From positions 23,345,569 through 23,409,568 of the forward strand of contig JAJEKV010000003.1 in NCBI GenBank assembly GCA_021234155.1: a stretch of 64,000 nucleotides of DNA, given 5' to 3'. Position 1 is the stretch's first letter; each line of letters opens with the position of its first letter. Below the pieces are notes generated by a model. It was not told where the DNA came from and searched no databases. It was given only the letters and a program-made list of their open reading frames with translations. The translations under genes were made by a program, and so were the position numbers. The stretch is from Isoetes taiwanensis (Eukaryota; Streptophyta; Lycopodiopsida; Isoetales; Isoetaceae). Shown here one piece after another: positions 55,414 to 64,000 of this stretch.

Positions 55414-56855
55414 TATATAGTGATAAAATATAAATACAACTTATATTCGTCTTTGTACTTGGGAATGCATTTGAGATGAATGTCTCCGCCCCCAGGAGGA
55501 TGGGGGCTTGGCCATTCTGGATTTAGTCTTTGCATAGTAAGGTGTTGGTCTCCAAGTTTGTTTGGAGCATTCTGCGGGGATGGAGCATCTTCTCTGGTGC
55601 GGCCTTGTTGTTGTTGGAGTCTCTTCTTCGCCATTGTGTGGCGTTTGGGAAGCCGTCCGTGCATGTGGAGTTGCCACAGGCCTTTGTTGTATGGTCTCGG
55701 CCTTTCCCACATGCATCCCCCCTTTTCTCCACGGGGAGTGTTGCGGGCTTGGGATCATGTCGCGTGTGCTCTTCCGGCTAGATTATGCCTCGATTTATCA
55801 CCACTCTTCTCCTTTCTTGTGGGTTCCTTTACCCCCAAGCGCACTTGCCCTTATTTTGCAAGAATGTGCATGCTCGGGCCCTTGAGGCCGTTGGAGGCGA
55901 AGAGCTTTGTGCTCACCTTGGAGGATTGGTATTGGGGTAGTCGGCTAGCCGTGGGAGTTCTTCGAGCTCGCTTTTCGCTGAGGCGTGGCCAGGGCTATCA
56001 CGGGAGCACGTGGCGGGGAGTATTCCGCTACACATACCTATAGTCCCTCGGGATGATGTGGTGGTGCGAGGTTTGGAAGGTTCATCCGGATGTTGTGTCT
56101 TCTTACTTTGTGCGGTCTTCTTAGGGTCTTTGGCTATTCATGACACCGCGCCCCGCCGGGCAAGTGGTCTCTGCAGCTTCCGGGTTCTCGATGGCGTTCG
56201 GTTTGGGCGTGGACCACGGAACTCACTTCCCCACCGAAGGTTAGGGTTATACGTGGCGAGGTGGTGCAATTTGCCGTATCGAGGGTGAATGCCCTTGTGA
56301 GTCGGTTTAGGCGGGTGTGAGCCCTCTACGCCCTTGTTGTGGCCTTCATCGTGAGACTATGGAGCATTATCACGGTTTTATGCCCTCACTTGCGGGCTGC
56401 ACGGGATTGGGTTAGGGCTCTTTTTGGTGAGATTGACTAGCCCGGTGATTCTTTGCTTCATGTGTATCTGGTGCTTGGCCACTCTTGCGGCGGCAAGCCT
56501 TGCATCTGTCGTGGCTTGGTTGGTGTGGCTAATTTGGAAGCGGCGGCGGTTGTGGATCTTCGGGGATTGACTGACTGCGGCCTCTCGATTCCTCGACTTC
56601 GGTACAAGCTATTTCAAAGCTTTACGGTGTTCGGGGAGTAGTAGAGCGGAAGTTTGCCATTTAGCGGGACTTGTTGGGTGTTGTAGATGGTGATGGTCGG
56701 TTTGTACAGTGATGGGGAGTTGCGTTTTTACGTGAGTTTATTGTGGAGTGTCGAGGTATATTTGTCTCTTTGGGGCGATTCTCCTTCCTCCTCACTTGCT
56801 TTGTAACATTACCATTCTTTTAATATATTGATGACACGCAGTTCTTCAAAAACCC
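55414..56855 (+). pseudogene. LINE A C-terminal fragment and 3' end, second copy
   Basis: Near-identical to 1275-3700 without the MITE. Protein pieces are LVSKFVWSIL, LTLEDWYWGSRLA, AGSIPLHIPIVPRDDVVV and the zinc-binding end (about 56320-56640). Differences from copy 1 are mostly short indels at CAG/CTG/CCG. The A-rich tail (about 56850) is only 5 bases. Provides the empty site for the Helitron at 1274 and for the MITE. Confidence 0.75.
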
Positions 56856-57661
56856 AACTTACAACACATACCAAAAAACTCATATTCACTTCGATTCAAG
56901 AACAATTTTATTTCTATGTATTGTGAGGTTGCAATAGTGAATGCATGAATGCATGGAATGCAATTTTATGATTTTTATTGGTTCTTATCCTTTGTTTCCT
57001 CCATTAGCCATGTGACTACACCTTTTTATCTACCCAAAGTATTATAGCCTTTGGTTAAGCAAATGAATCTTTTCATTGTCATCCACTGCCATTTGCACCA
57101 AACATTTTTCCTTGCAATGTCGTTAACTAAAACACATGAAAAATATATCAACTACTTGCTAAAGCCTTCAAAACCAAACCATTAGAGATGATAAAAAGAA
57201 TAAAAATATTCCTTTATAAATGGCAAAACAGAAAACCAACCTACTAATTGAATGATGGATGTCTTTTATGACACCTAAAGGAAGGATATTAATGCTTTCC
57301 AATAGAGACAGATAGATAGGAAGAAACATTTCACGCGAAGGGGTTAAATCACAAATTCCACATGTTCGCGTATCCCATAGGAGTAGTGAATTGGCTATTG
57401 CATGAGTCTCAGGCAATATTTTTAACCATTTTCTGGAGATGTGACATGGGGTATACTTCCCATGTAGAGATGTTACACATGGGAGTTCAACTAAGCTGGT
57501 ATCTACAATCTTGAAGATGCTCTTGCTCATGTGAAGAGAACCAAGCAATCGATTAGATGTTGAGTCTTATGTATTATATAACATGCCATTAAAAGCTCTC
57601 TGTTTTTTTTTTTTTTTTTAACCTTTGATAACCAAATGATTTCTAACTCAGTTATTCGTTT
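56856..57661. other. Non-coding spacer of the chimeric block, second copy
   Basis: Matches 3701-4062 and 4840-5280; lacks the 777-bp element, so it gives that insertion's empty site at about 57215. An 18-T tract lies at about 57602-57619. Confidence 0.7.
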
Positions 57662-57762
57662 TGATAATAGAATAGAATAGAATAGAATATGTTTTTAGCG
57701 TCCACGGAGACCAACTGGCCTATGGGACCCAAACAAAAAGAGAGCAGTAAGCGTATTACTGA

Positions 57763-57817
57763 CAGGATTAAAAAACCCTCGCCCCGAAGGGTTTTCGAGG
57801 GAAAAACCTTAGCAGTA
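57763..57817 (-). promoter_or_regulatory. ENE-like U-rich stem-loop in LINE B 3' UTR
   Basis: Minus strand: outer stem TATTACTG/CAGTAATA (8 bp), AGG/CCT, five U opposite six U, stem CCCTCG/CGAGGG, AAAA, then CCC-UUCG-GGG. It lies about 40 bases after the stop codon and about 75 bases before the repeat tail, on the LINE sense strand. Poly(A) clamping would stabilise the element RNA. Confidence 0.82.
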
Positions 57818-58112
57818 ATAAGCATGCTGGCATACTGTACAATTGCATAGGACAGTTCAATACCGTCCCGTAGGACACAAACGAGTCCGTGCATCTATAA
57901 TCTCCTGGAGGTATGACCCCAACAAACCCACTGACGCCGTAGTCAATAACTGATGCAACGGCTGGCCAGGCACTAGTAATCGAACATATTGCTCTCGGAT
58001 ATGGGCAAATGCTGGGCAGATCTGGAGGGCATGACATTCATCCTCAATCGCGCCCTGGTGACAACACTGGCAAAGCCTTTGCTCTCGTGCTTCCCGAGCC
58101 CAACGCCCTGTT

Positions 58113-59490
58113 TCAATGCGAAGGCGATGTGCACCCGTGCGAATGGAAGCTATAAGTCTGCGCTTGAGCTTGCTTGTCTTTCCACCAGGATTTCAGGCGT
58201 TGGGGACCCATCGCCGTGGCCAAAGCAAGGTGGGGCAAGCGTGTATCAGCCATAGCGACCACCTTTTGGAAGTAAACGATATGGCGTTCCAATGCAGCCC
58301 GTTGAAGGGGTTGAAAGCTTTGTCTCACGGAGTAGGATGCGTGCGGAACTATGGACTTCACCCCGGGGCCCGTGCCAAGAAGGCCTTTGCACACTGCTTT
58401 CGAGGTCATTCCAGTGTTGGGGATATCATCGGACCCCACACTTCTGCCCCATACAAAAGGACCGCTCAACCAAGGCCCAAAACAAATGTGGATGGTGGCC
58501 CCGGGCATACAACTCGCCTTGTGGTGCGTTCTTACGCATGGCATATAGTGCTTTCCAACCCCAGTGACCCGCAACCCGATAGCGCATCCTAATGGGTGGT
58601 AGTTGAGAACTCAATCCCCAAGTACTTGTAGGTCGGAGCCACCTCTACCTCTTGCCCCCGGTAAGTGAATGTGGGAAGCCTTGGTCGACGGGATGATGCA
58701 ACTAGCAAAGACACCCTAGTTTTGGCCAAGTTAACTTCGCATGCCGGTGAATTGGCAAAAGTGTCAAGAGCATCCGGTGGCGTTGCATATCCTCTGGAGT
58801 ATAGGCCATGAGGTTGACATCGTCAGCATATATGAGTTGCCGGATTGTGTGATGCATGAGATGTGCGCCCGCACCTCCAGGCTCAGAGAGCCAATCTTCC
58901 AACTGATCAATGTATAGGCCAAAGAGTGTGGGGGAGAGGGGGCAACCTTGATGCACTCCAATGCTACTGATCACCGGCTATGCTGCCGATGTGATACGGC
59001 CCGAGCACGCCTCATACAACCTATATCTTCGTGATACGCAAGTCGGGGGTCCCCGGTGTCGCATGATGCAGTCCCGAGCTTGTTGCGGGTGCGTGTCAAA
59101 CGCTTTTGCAAAATCCACGAAACAACAGTACAGGTTCTGCCTGCCGGCGATTCCTGCTATCCTCAATCAATGTGTGCAGAGTGAAGATATGATCAATGGT
59201 GGAATGTTTGGGCCGAAAACCTGCCTGTGTAAGACTCGCACCTCCGTTTCCTCTGCCCATATTGTCAGCCGCTGCTCAAGGATGCCAGTCAACAGCTTTG
59301 CAAAGAGAGAGCTGACCATAATAGTACGGTAGTTGGCCGGGCATTGAGGGTCCCCTGCTTTGTATATGGGCACTACTCTACTAGTGGTCCATTGCGTAGG
59401 GAAGCCTTCTCGCAATGCTTTATTGAACAATGCCGTGAGGACAGGCACCAATGGAGGCTCAGCCCATTTCAGAAGTTCTGCCTGCATGCC
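58113..59490 (-). pseudogene. LINE B reverse transcriptase and C-terminal domain, frame-broken
   Basis: Order on the minus strand: VLTALFNKALREGFPTQW, SRVVPIYKAGDPQCPANYRT (RT block 1), CCFVDFAKAFDT (first catalytic Asp), GVHQGCPLSPTLFGLYI and LIYADDVNLMA (YADD active site), then VKSIVPHASY, QRAALERHIVYFQ and the C-terminal LPHLALATAMGP. Breaks occur near 58700, 58975 and 59165. Copies the element RNA at the nicked target. Confidence 0.85.
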
Positions 59491-59606
59491 ATCTAAATCT
59501 GTTCCCTACCCATTAGCTAGACGCTGTAGGCCCATGATGACATCCCCCTCTGTGATAACCAGAGCCATGCCTATCTGTGGACGGACTGGTGCTCGGCCCC
59601 GGCTGG

Positions 59607-60311
59607 TTAAATAAATTTGCAGCAAATCTTTGTATCCATTGCTCCGAGGTGATGTTCCCTGTGGGCTGTGCAGGCTTGCGCAAGACCCTTCTCCAGAATG
59701 TCCTGGGGTGCCGGTCCAAAAGACCAAACATCTGTTGCTAATGCTTTGCGAGGTATCTGGCCTTCTTGTTCTTGAGAAAGAAGCGATATTGACTGGTCCT
59801 CTGCCAGGGGCTCAAATTTTGGAACACGCTTTCTACCGTTGAAGCGTGCATTAAAGTCGCCAAGCAACATAACCCTGCCCAACTGTTTGTGCTGCTGTAT
59901 GTCATCATATAGATCGACATAGGGCTCCAATCGATCCACATCCGAATGAGTGTTATAAAAGTTGCTCTCGGCATGTGGAAAGTAGCATGCTGCTATGAGG
60001 AGAGTGTCGCCACTGTCATGCTGCACGCGCACCCACAAGTAGCGATTGTACCTGTCTGTTTTGTGCAACGAGACTGAGTGCCTCAAGGTTGCACGGTAGT
60101 AGCAGGCAACCCCGCCATGCCCTCGCTTGCCTGTGCACTCATTGAACACCGAGAAATGCAGATAGCCTGGGAGGTCCGGTAGTCTGTGCCCTGCATGCTC
60201 CCATGTTTCCATGAGAAAAATGAGATCCATATCTGGTGCAATAGAGTTGAGGCTCTCGCCTTTCTGCCAGGGGAAGCCGCGACAGTTCCAAGACACCATC
60301 CGGGGGCACAC
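59607..60311 (-). CDS. LINE B endonuclease domain
   Basis: 234 codons, beginning MCPRMVSWNCRGF. Apurinic/apyrimidinic endonuclease fold signatures: SWNCRG (Asn), FLMETWEH (catalytic Glu), GVACYYR, LIAACYFPHAES and LLGDFNARFNGRK (Asp and Asn). This nicks the target for target-primed reverse transcription. The frame runs past the conserved domain, then shifts before RT. The Met at 60311 is a plausible start because upstream sequence is outside the element or unrelated. Confidence 0.88.
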   Translation of the reverse strand: MCPRMVSWNCRGFPWQKGESLNSIAPDMDLIFLMETWEHAGHRLPDLPGYLHFSVFNECTGKRGHGGVACYYRATLRHSVSLHKTDRYNRYLWVRVQHDSGDTLLIAACYFPHAESNFYNTHSDVDRLEPYVDLYDDIQQHKQLGRVMLLGDFNARFNGRKRVPKFEPLAEDQSISLLSQEQEGQIPRKALATDVWSFGPAPQDILEKGLAQACTAHREHHLGAMDTKICCKFI

Positions 60312-60479
60312 ATCCTATTTGTTGGCATTCGATGTGGACGCTCGATGATCCGCCCGGTTGCGAGGGGGAGGGTGAAGGCGCGGCGCTGGCGGCAATCGGA
60401 GATAAATAATAAATTTTTTTATAAATGTTTTTATTAGATAACTAGAAAAAGTGCCCAGCGTTGCTGGGCTTTTCATTAA

Positions 60480-61320
60480 GCATAAATTGAAGGCAAATGC
60501 TGGATTAGTATTAAAAGAGTAAGGAATGTTAATGTTGGAATTTGTGCAAATGTTTCTGAGCCTGGATTATATGCAAATGTTTCTGAGCCTGGATTATGTC
60601 AAAGTGCCCATAAGCTCTGGTTCAACATTTCTAATGAAAATGCATGAAAGGATCCGTGGAACGAAGTAAATGAGTAGCTACATTGCATTCTCTCATTTCA
60701 CAATGTTTAATCACTTCCCTTACGAACAGATATGAGGGCAAGGAATGGATTTTTAGGGAGCCAACATCCAAAAAAAAAAAATGTCAAAAGCTAAGTCCTC
60801 GAAGTGCTTTCCATTTTGGTATTTTCTAGCCCTAGACCCAAGAGGTATGCTGCAACATGGGTTGTATACCACATTGTGTAAATAGGAAAGCCAAATACTG
60901 TTAAAATACAATAGATACTCTTATCTTGCCAGTGATAGTCCAATTGAAAGACCGGGATTTAAATTGCTTTCGAAGCTAATTAGCCTATAAAGATTATGTA
61001 AAGCACATTGGGTCTGCATTTCTTTGCAAAATTGTTCACGCGTTCGTCAAGTATTAACAATAAGAAATTCTAGTCTTTTGTTGTTTTTAAGAGGTCTAAA
61101 ATGTGATTAAGCCAAACTTTTTTAGATAGCTCGCAAAAAAAATGCTTCAATATAAGACATGATTAATAACAAAACCACGACACTTTGAAATTGTCCTCAA
61201 CTTCATCTAAAATGGCAATTTGGAACAGCTATATAAAAAGCTTTTTATTAGCTAATCCATGCTCAAGGCTCATCTTCCATTCATCAGGCCCACTCTTGTT
61301 TTACAATACATTGCCTATCT
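60480..61320. other. Helitron interior; no gene identified
   Basis: AT-rich, with a short direct repeat of ATGCAAATGTTTCTGAGCCT at about 60547 and 60571. No coding signal recognised. Confidence 0.5.
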
Positions 61321-61323
61321 GCT

Positions 61324-61683
61324 TCAAACATATAGATAAGTGTGTTCCCATGGACCAAAGGATGTTTGGACAAAGATTGACAACAAAGCTCTTAGAGATT
61401 TGCCATGCCTCTTGTGGATTGTTGTAGCTAATCTTATATACATATAAATAAACATGCTCTCCAAACCAATTGTAGTTTTGATACATCTCCCAAACTCTAT
61501 ACTGCGCCCATTGTTGCAAGGTTTTAGGATGTTTAAAAATGTAACTTTGCTTGCACTTATAAGCATGGTGCTAAAACTCGCAGGGTAAGGGGGCCTTCGC
61601 CATACTGAATGTAATGCACAAGCGAACTTGGTAAATAGTTGAACATTTTCCCAACTTGCACGATGTTGCCACAATCGGTCCAC
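61324..61683 (-). pseudogene. PPR-like gene fragment 1
   Basis: The minus frame contains VTFLNILKPCNNGRSIEFGR followed by CIKTTIGLES, which parallels the TFLxxLKACxxxxxxExGRxIHxxIxxxGLES core of plant pentatricopeptide-repeat proteins. PPR proteins act on organelle RNA. No further repeat is intact and the frame is degraded. Confidence 0.5.
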
Positions 61684-61845
61684 ACATCCATAATGAAATT
61701 TGAATACACCAATCAGGTAAGCTCATTGTTTACAATCTACTTATGGATGTATCCACCCAATTTCAAGTCTCTTATATTTTGCAGGTTCTTAGAATGCTCA
61801 AATTTGTAGATTTGTTTCGCTTTTAGCTACATGCTATGGTAAAGC

Positions 61846-62157
61846 CTACACTTTAAAGTTCATGTGAACATCATGACAGTGATCATCATTGCCACTCCAA
61901 ACCATAATCCCTAGTGATTCCATCTTGTGGATGATTAATTCAAGCATTAGTTCCCGCAGACGAAAGTGGAGATATGAGTCCTTGTGGATGATTAAGTCCT
62001 TGATGCAGAGTTTCCAGAGCTGAGAATCTGGAGTAATGCCTTGATATTCACTGATTTTTACAAACAGCCAATGGCCTTCCTCAATCAGATTGGCTCGACT
62101 GCAAGCAACAAGAACTGGCTCAACCGTATAAAAATCATAGCACGAATCTGAAACCAT
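61846..62157 (-). pseudogene. PPR-like gene fragment 2
   Basis: The minus frame contains VLVACSRANLIEEGHWLFVK and SEYQGITPDSQLWKL, matching the ...LSACSHAGLVDEGxxLF...YGITPDxxH... core of PPR repeats, then LELIIHKMESLGI. It could derive from the same parent gene as the fragment at 61324 (same strand and order). Internal CTTGTGGATGATTAA duplication at 61925 and 61980. Not functional. Confidence 0.62.
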
Positions 62158-62514
62158 TCACTTAAGAGATGTCTCCTTAAACAAAAAGGGCACCCTATGA
62201 CTGATATGCACAACTCTATTGCTTATGCTTGCACAGACCCTTGTCCGCACAAGGGGCCTGTCATAAACACTATATTACAAGAAGGCAATTTTAAATTAGG
62301 TAATAAGGAAACTGGATAGTGTAAAGAATCAGAACTTGGATATTAAAATTCGAACTGTTGTATTTTACATTGCAGTGCTCTATTTCATCATCTTGCCTTG
62401 AGAATGTAGGTTTGACCAAGTGAATGAACCCTGTGACTCAATGGATCTTGCTTCCTCTGTGCCCCTCAAACCTGTTATGCTGCCCCTGTGCATTAGCAGT
62501 CCTGTTCTTGACTC

Positions 62515-62715
62515 TTAGCAGTCCTGTTCTTGACTCTTAAGCTTCTTTGGACGGTCGCTCGCATTCTTCTTTCGTGGTGCTCTATGGAATAAGTACAAAC
62601 CACGTCCTTTGCAGACTAAGAAGTCATATAACTCATAATTAAATTCGTAGCCAGTGTATGTGAAAGAACATGACATATTGCATAGTGGGATAACGCATGC
62701 CACTGCAATACAGGG
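62515..62715 (-). pseudogene. 3'-terminal exon-like fragment of unknown gene
   Basis: On the minus strand a TATTGCAG acceptor-like site is followed by an open frame (GYEFNYELYDFLVCKGRGLY, then RAPRKKNASDRPKKLKSQEQ) and a stop at 62515. A 22-bp tandem duplication (CAGTCCTGTTCTTGACTCTT, twice, about 62498-62540) spans the stop. The basic C-terminus is not diagnostic. Family unknown. Confidence 0.35.
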
Positions 62716-63488
62716 CCCAAATATAAGTCAGATAGGATGAGTATAATGATAGAACAAATATACAAGTTCTACCTATACTTACTTAACAGCCTGACATAGG
62801 AGGCACTACCTGAAATGGCAAACTATGACTGAAATTTAATACACAGTGATGAACTAAGTTCTGTGATGCTTAGCAGCTAAAGCTCCAATCCCTAATTGCT
62901 AAACTTTGAAAACATGACAACCTTATGGCAGGGATTCAAAAGACAAGAATGAAATAAAGATTCTGTGATGCCTTCGTCTAAAGTTCCCAGACCCCAAAAT
63001 GTTGAACTTTGAATATGCAATGACGTACAAAAACGTAAGCATACAAACTCCTTCAAACTTAAGAAGAAGGTTTTCTTATATGAGAGTAAATATTCAAATC
63101 AATGATTGCCGTAGAAGGTCTGTACAGAATATTCAAATCAGCTAGTCCTAGTCGCCATGAGCGCCATTTAATGATGAGCTAGAAACTTAACTAAAATGCA
63201 CCTTAATAAGAACGATAGAGGTTCCCTCAGCATGGTAAATAAAAGAATTGCACCATCACATTAGAAAGGTGAGCATGCAATAGAACAAAGCAAAATCCTA
63301 TATAAGAAGGCAACCAAGCAAAGAAGAGTGCAAAAGCTTCACCGTACCATCATCACGTTGTCTTTCTTGCCGCATCACACACAATAAAGAAAAAGGATAA
63401 TTTCAAGCTGCTGCAGACGTCCTATCCTTCCATATATATTTAGAATGTACAACCTTGTCAAAATGAAAATGATTCATCAAGATTTTAT

Positions 63489-63945
63489 TTACCAAGAAGC
63501 CCGAAAAAATGTCTGCCATTTTGTTTTCCTTAGATCGCCATTATCTGCCAAACTTAACCGCATATCTATGACATGCACCGTGAAGAATGTCAATTCTAAA
63601 ATATGCAGACCCTTTAATAGGCATGACATCCTCAGCAGAGAGGAAACAGCTGAAGCAATTACATCGTCATGATGGTCTTCTCTTATGCCTAGGCCTAGAC
63701 CACGAAATGAGCCTCCTAATGAAAATGCTATCAACGATGAGCACGATGTTGCCTGCATAAAATATCACCATCATACATTGACATCATATATAGAGCAAAA
63801 TATACAAAATAAAGTAGACTTACCAAAATAGCCAGCTCAAAAGTGCCAATGCTTCCAGAATTATCGAGTGCAAGTGTCCTTAGTCCAGCACCCAATCTAT
63901 GATCAGTGTATATATTTCCCTAATATCTCCTATACTGGATTCCAC
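63489..63945 (-). pseudogene. Leucine-rich gene fragment, two exons with a clean intron
   Basis: Minus strand: an exon with HRLGAGLRTLALDNSGSIGT and FELAIL, a GTAAGT donor (about 63830), a TTATGCAG acceptor (about 63755), then ATSCSSLIAFSLGGSFRGLG, VSSLLRMSCLLKGLHILELT and a stop at 63489. The L-x-x-L-x-L spacing suggests a leucine-rich-repeat or F-box/LRR parent, but this is uncertain. The intron is preserved, so the fragment was captured as DNA. Confidence 0.45.
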
Positions 63946-64000
63946 TACGGAAAAATCCCCAGGAAAATTCAGCTTATCAAGATGACTTAAAAGAATGCAG

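Larger units (their letters stand above)
57662..60420 (-). mobile_element. LINE B, near full-length ORF2-type non-LTR retrotransposon
   Basis: Minus strand: apurinic-type endonuclease, reverse transcriptase with YADD, C-terminal zinc region, stop codon near 57856, U-rich stem-loop at 57763-57817, and an ATTCT-repeat tail at 57662-57690. The 5' end is near 60420. No ORF1 is seen upstream before the Helitron end at 60442. The frame is broken in several places. The 3' part is duplicated at 5280-6071. Confidence 0.85.
60442..64000 (-). mobile_element. Helitron on the minus strand, 3' end at 60442 (5' end outside window)
   Basis: Inverted copy of the family terminus: CTAG (60442-60445), AAAAAGT, hairpin GCCCAGC-GTT-GCTGGGC (60453-60469), then TTTTCATTAAGCATAA shared with the other ends. 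Host base is A at 60441 on +. The body holds fragments of several plant genes (PPR, LRR-like and others), with no Rep-helicase. The other terminus is not seen, so the extent is a minimum. Confidence 0.75.

Noticed and set aside
55413-55758. Overlapping antisense ORFs rich in Q, R, T and P
   Set aside because: Shadows of the LINE A reading frame on the opposite strand; the same occurs at 1224-1606.

Overview
This looks like a land-plant nuclear region made almost entirely of transposable elements and the gene pieces they carry. The evidence is Ty1-copia, Ty3-gypsy (dual RNase H), LINE and Helitron families, plus intron-bearing fragments of plant genes (kelch, galactokinase, PPR, DUF1365, a Dof-type zinc finger). 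A large-genome vascular plant fits; a fern is possible, but nothing here proves it. No intact conserved multi-exon host gene is visible. The best candidate for a real host coding region is a Dof-like zinc-finger ORF at 8320-8811.

Layout. 1-1274: 3' part of a Helitron. 1275-6071: chimeric block (3' part of LINE A on +, spacer, 3' part of LINE B on -) carrying two later insertions, a Mutator-like MITE (1836-2830) and a short element with no target-site duplication (TSD) (4063-4839). A near-identical block without either insertion lies at 55414-58449, where LINE B continues to about 60420. 6072-10351: mostly unassigned DNA with the Dof-like ORF and degenerate repeats. 10352-42553: best read as one tandem copia array (LTR, internal, LTR, internal; minus strand) broken up by an 18.4-kb nest of two Helitrons (14789-33200, itself holding a non-autonomous LTR element at 20232-25219), a head-to-tail pair of the TSD-less element (34252-37450), and a 2.8-kb insertion carrying galactokinase exons (38291-41092). 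42554-46805: kelch gene fragment and repeats. 46806-54817: a complete Ty3-gypsy element on the minus strand. 60442-64000: a minus-strand Helitron with PPR and other exon fragments.

Most notable: four copies of a U-rich stem-loop (4174-4226, 5392-5442, 37282-37332, 57763-57817) fit the ENE class of triple-helix RNA stability elements. They sit near the 3' ends of two unrelated transposon families, on the sense strand of each. The outer stem differs between families but still pairs, and the apical loop switches between UUCG and GAAA.

Caution: near-identical repeat copies differ mainly at CAG/CTG/CCG trinucleotides, often by small indels. This looks like consensus error at CHG-methylated sites, so many frameshifts in the transposon genes may not be real.
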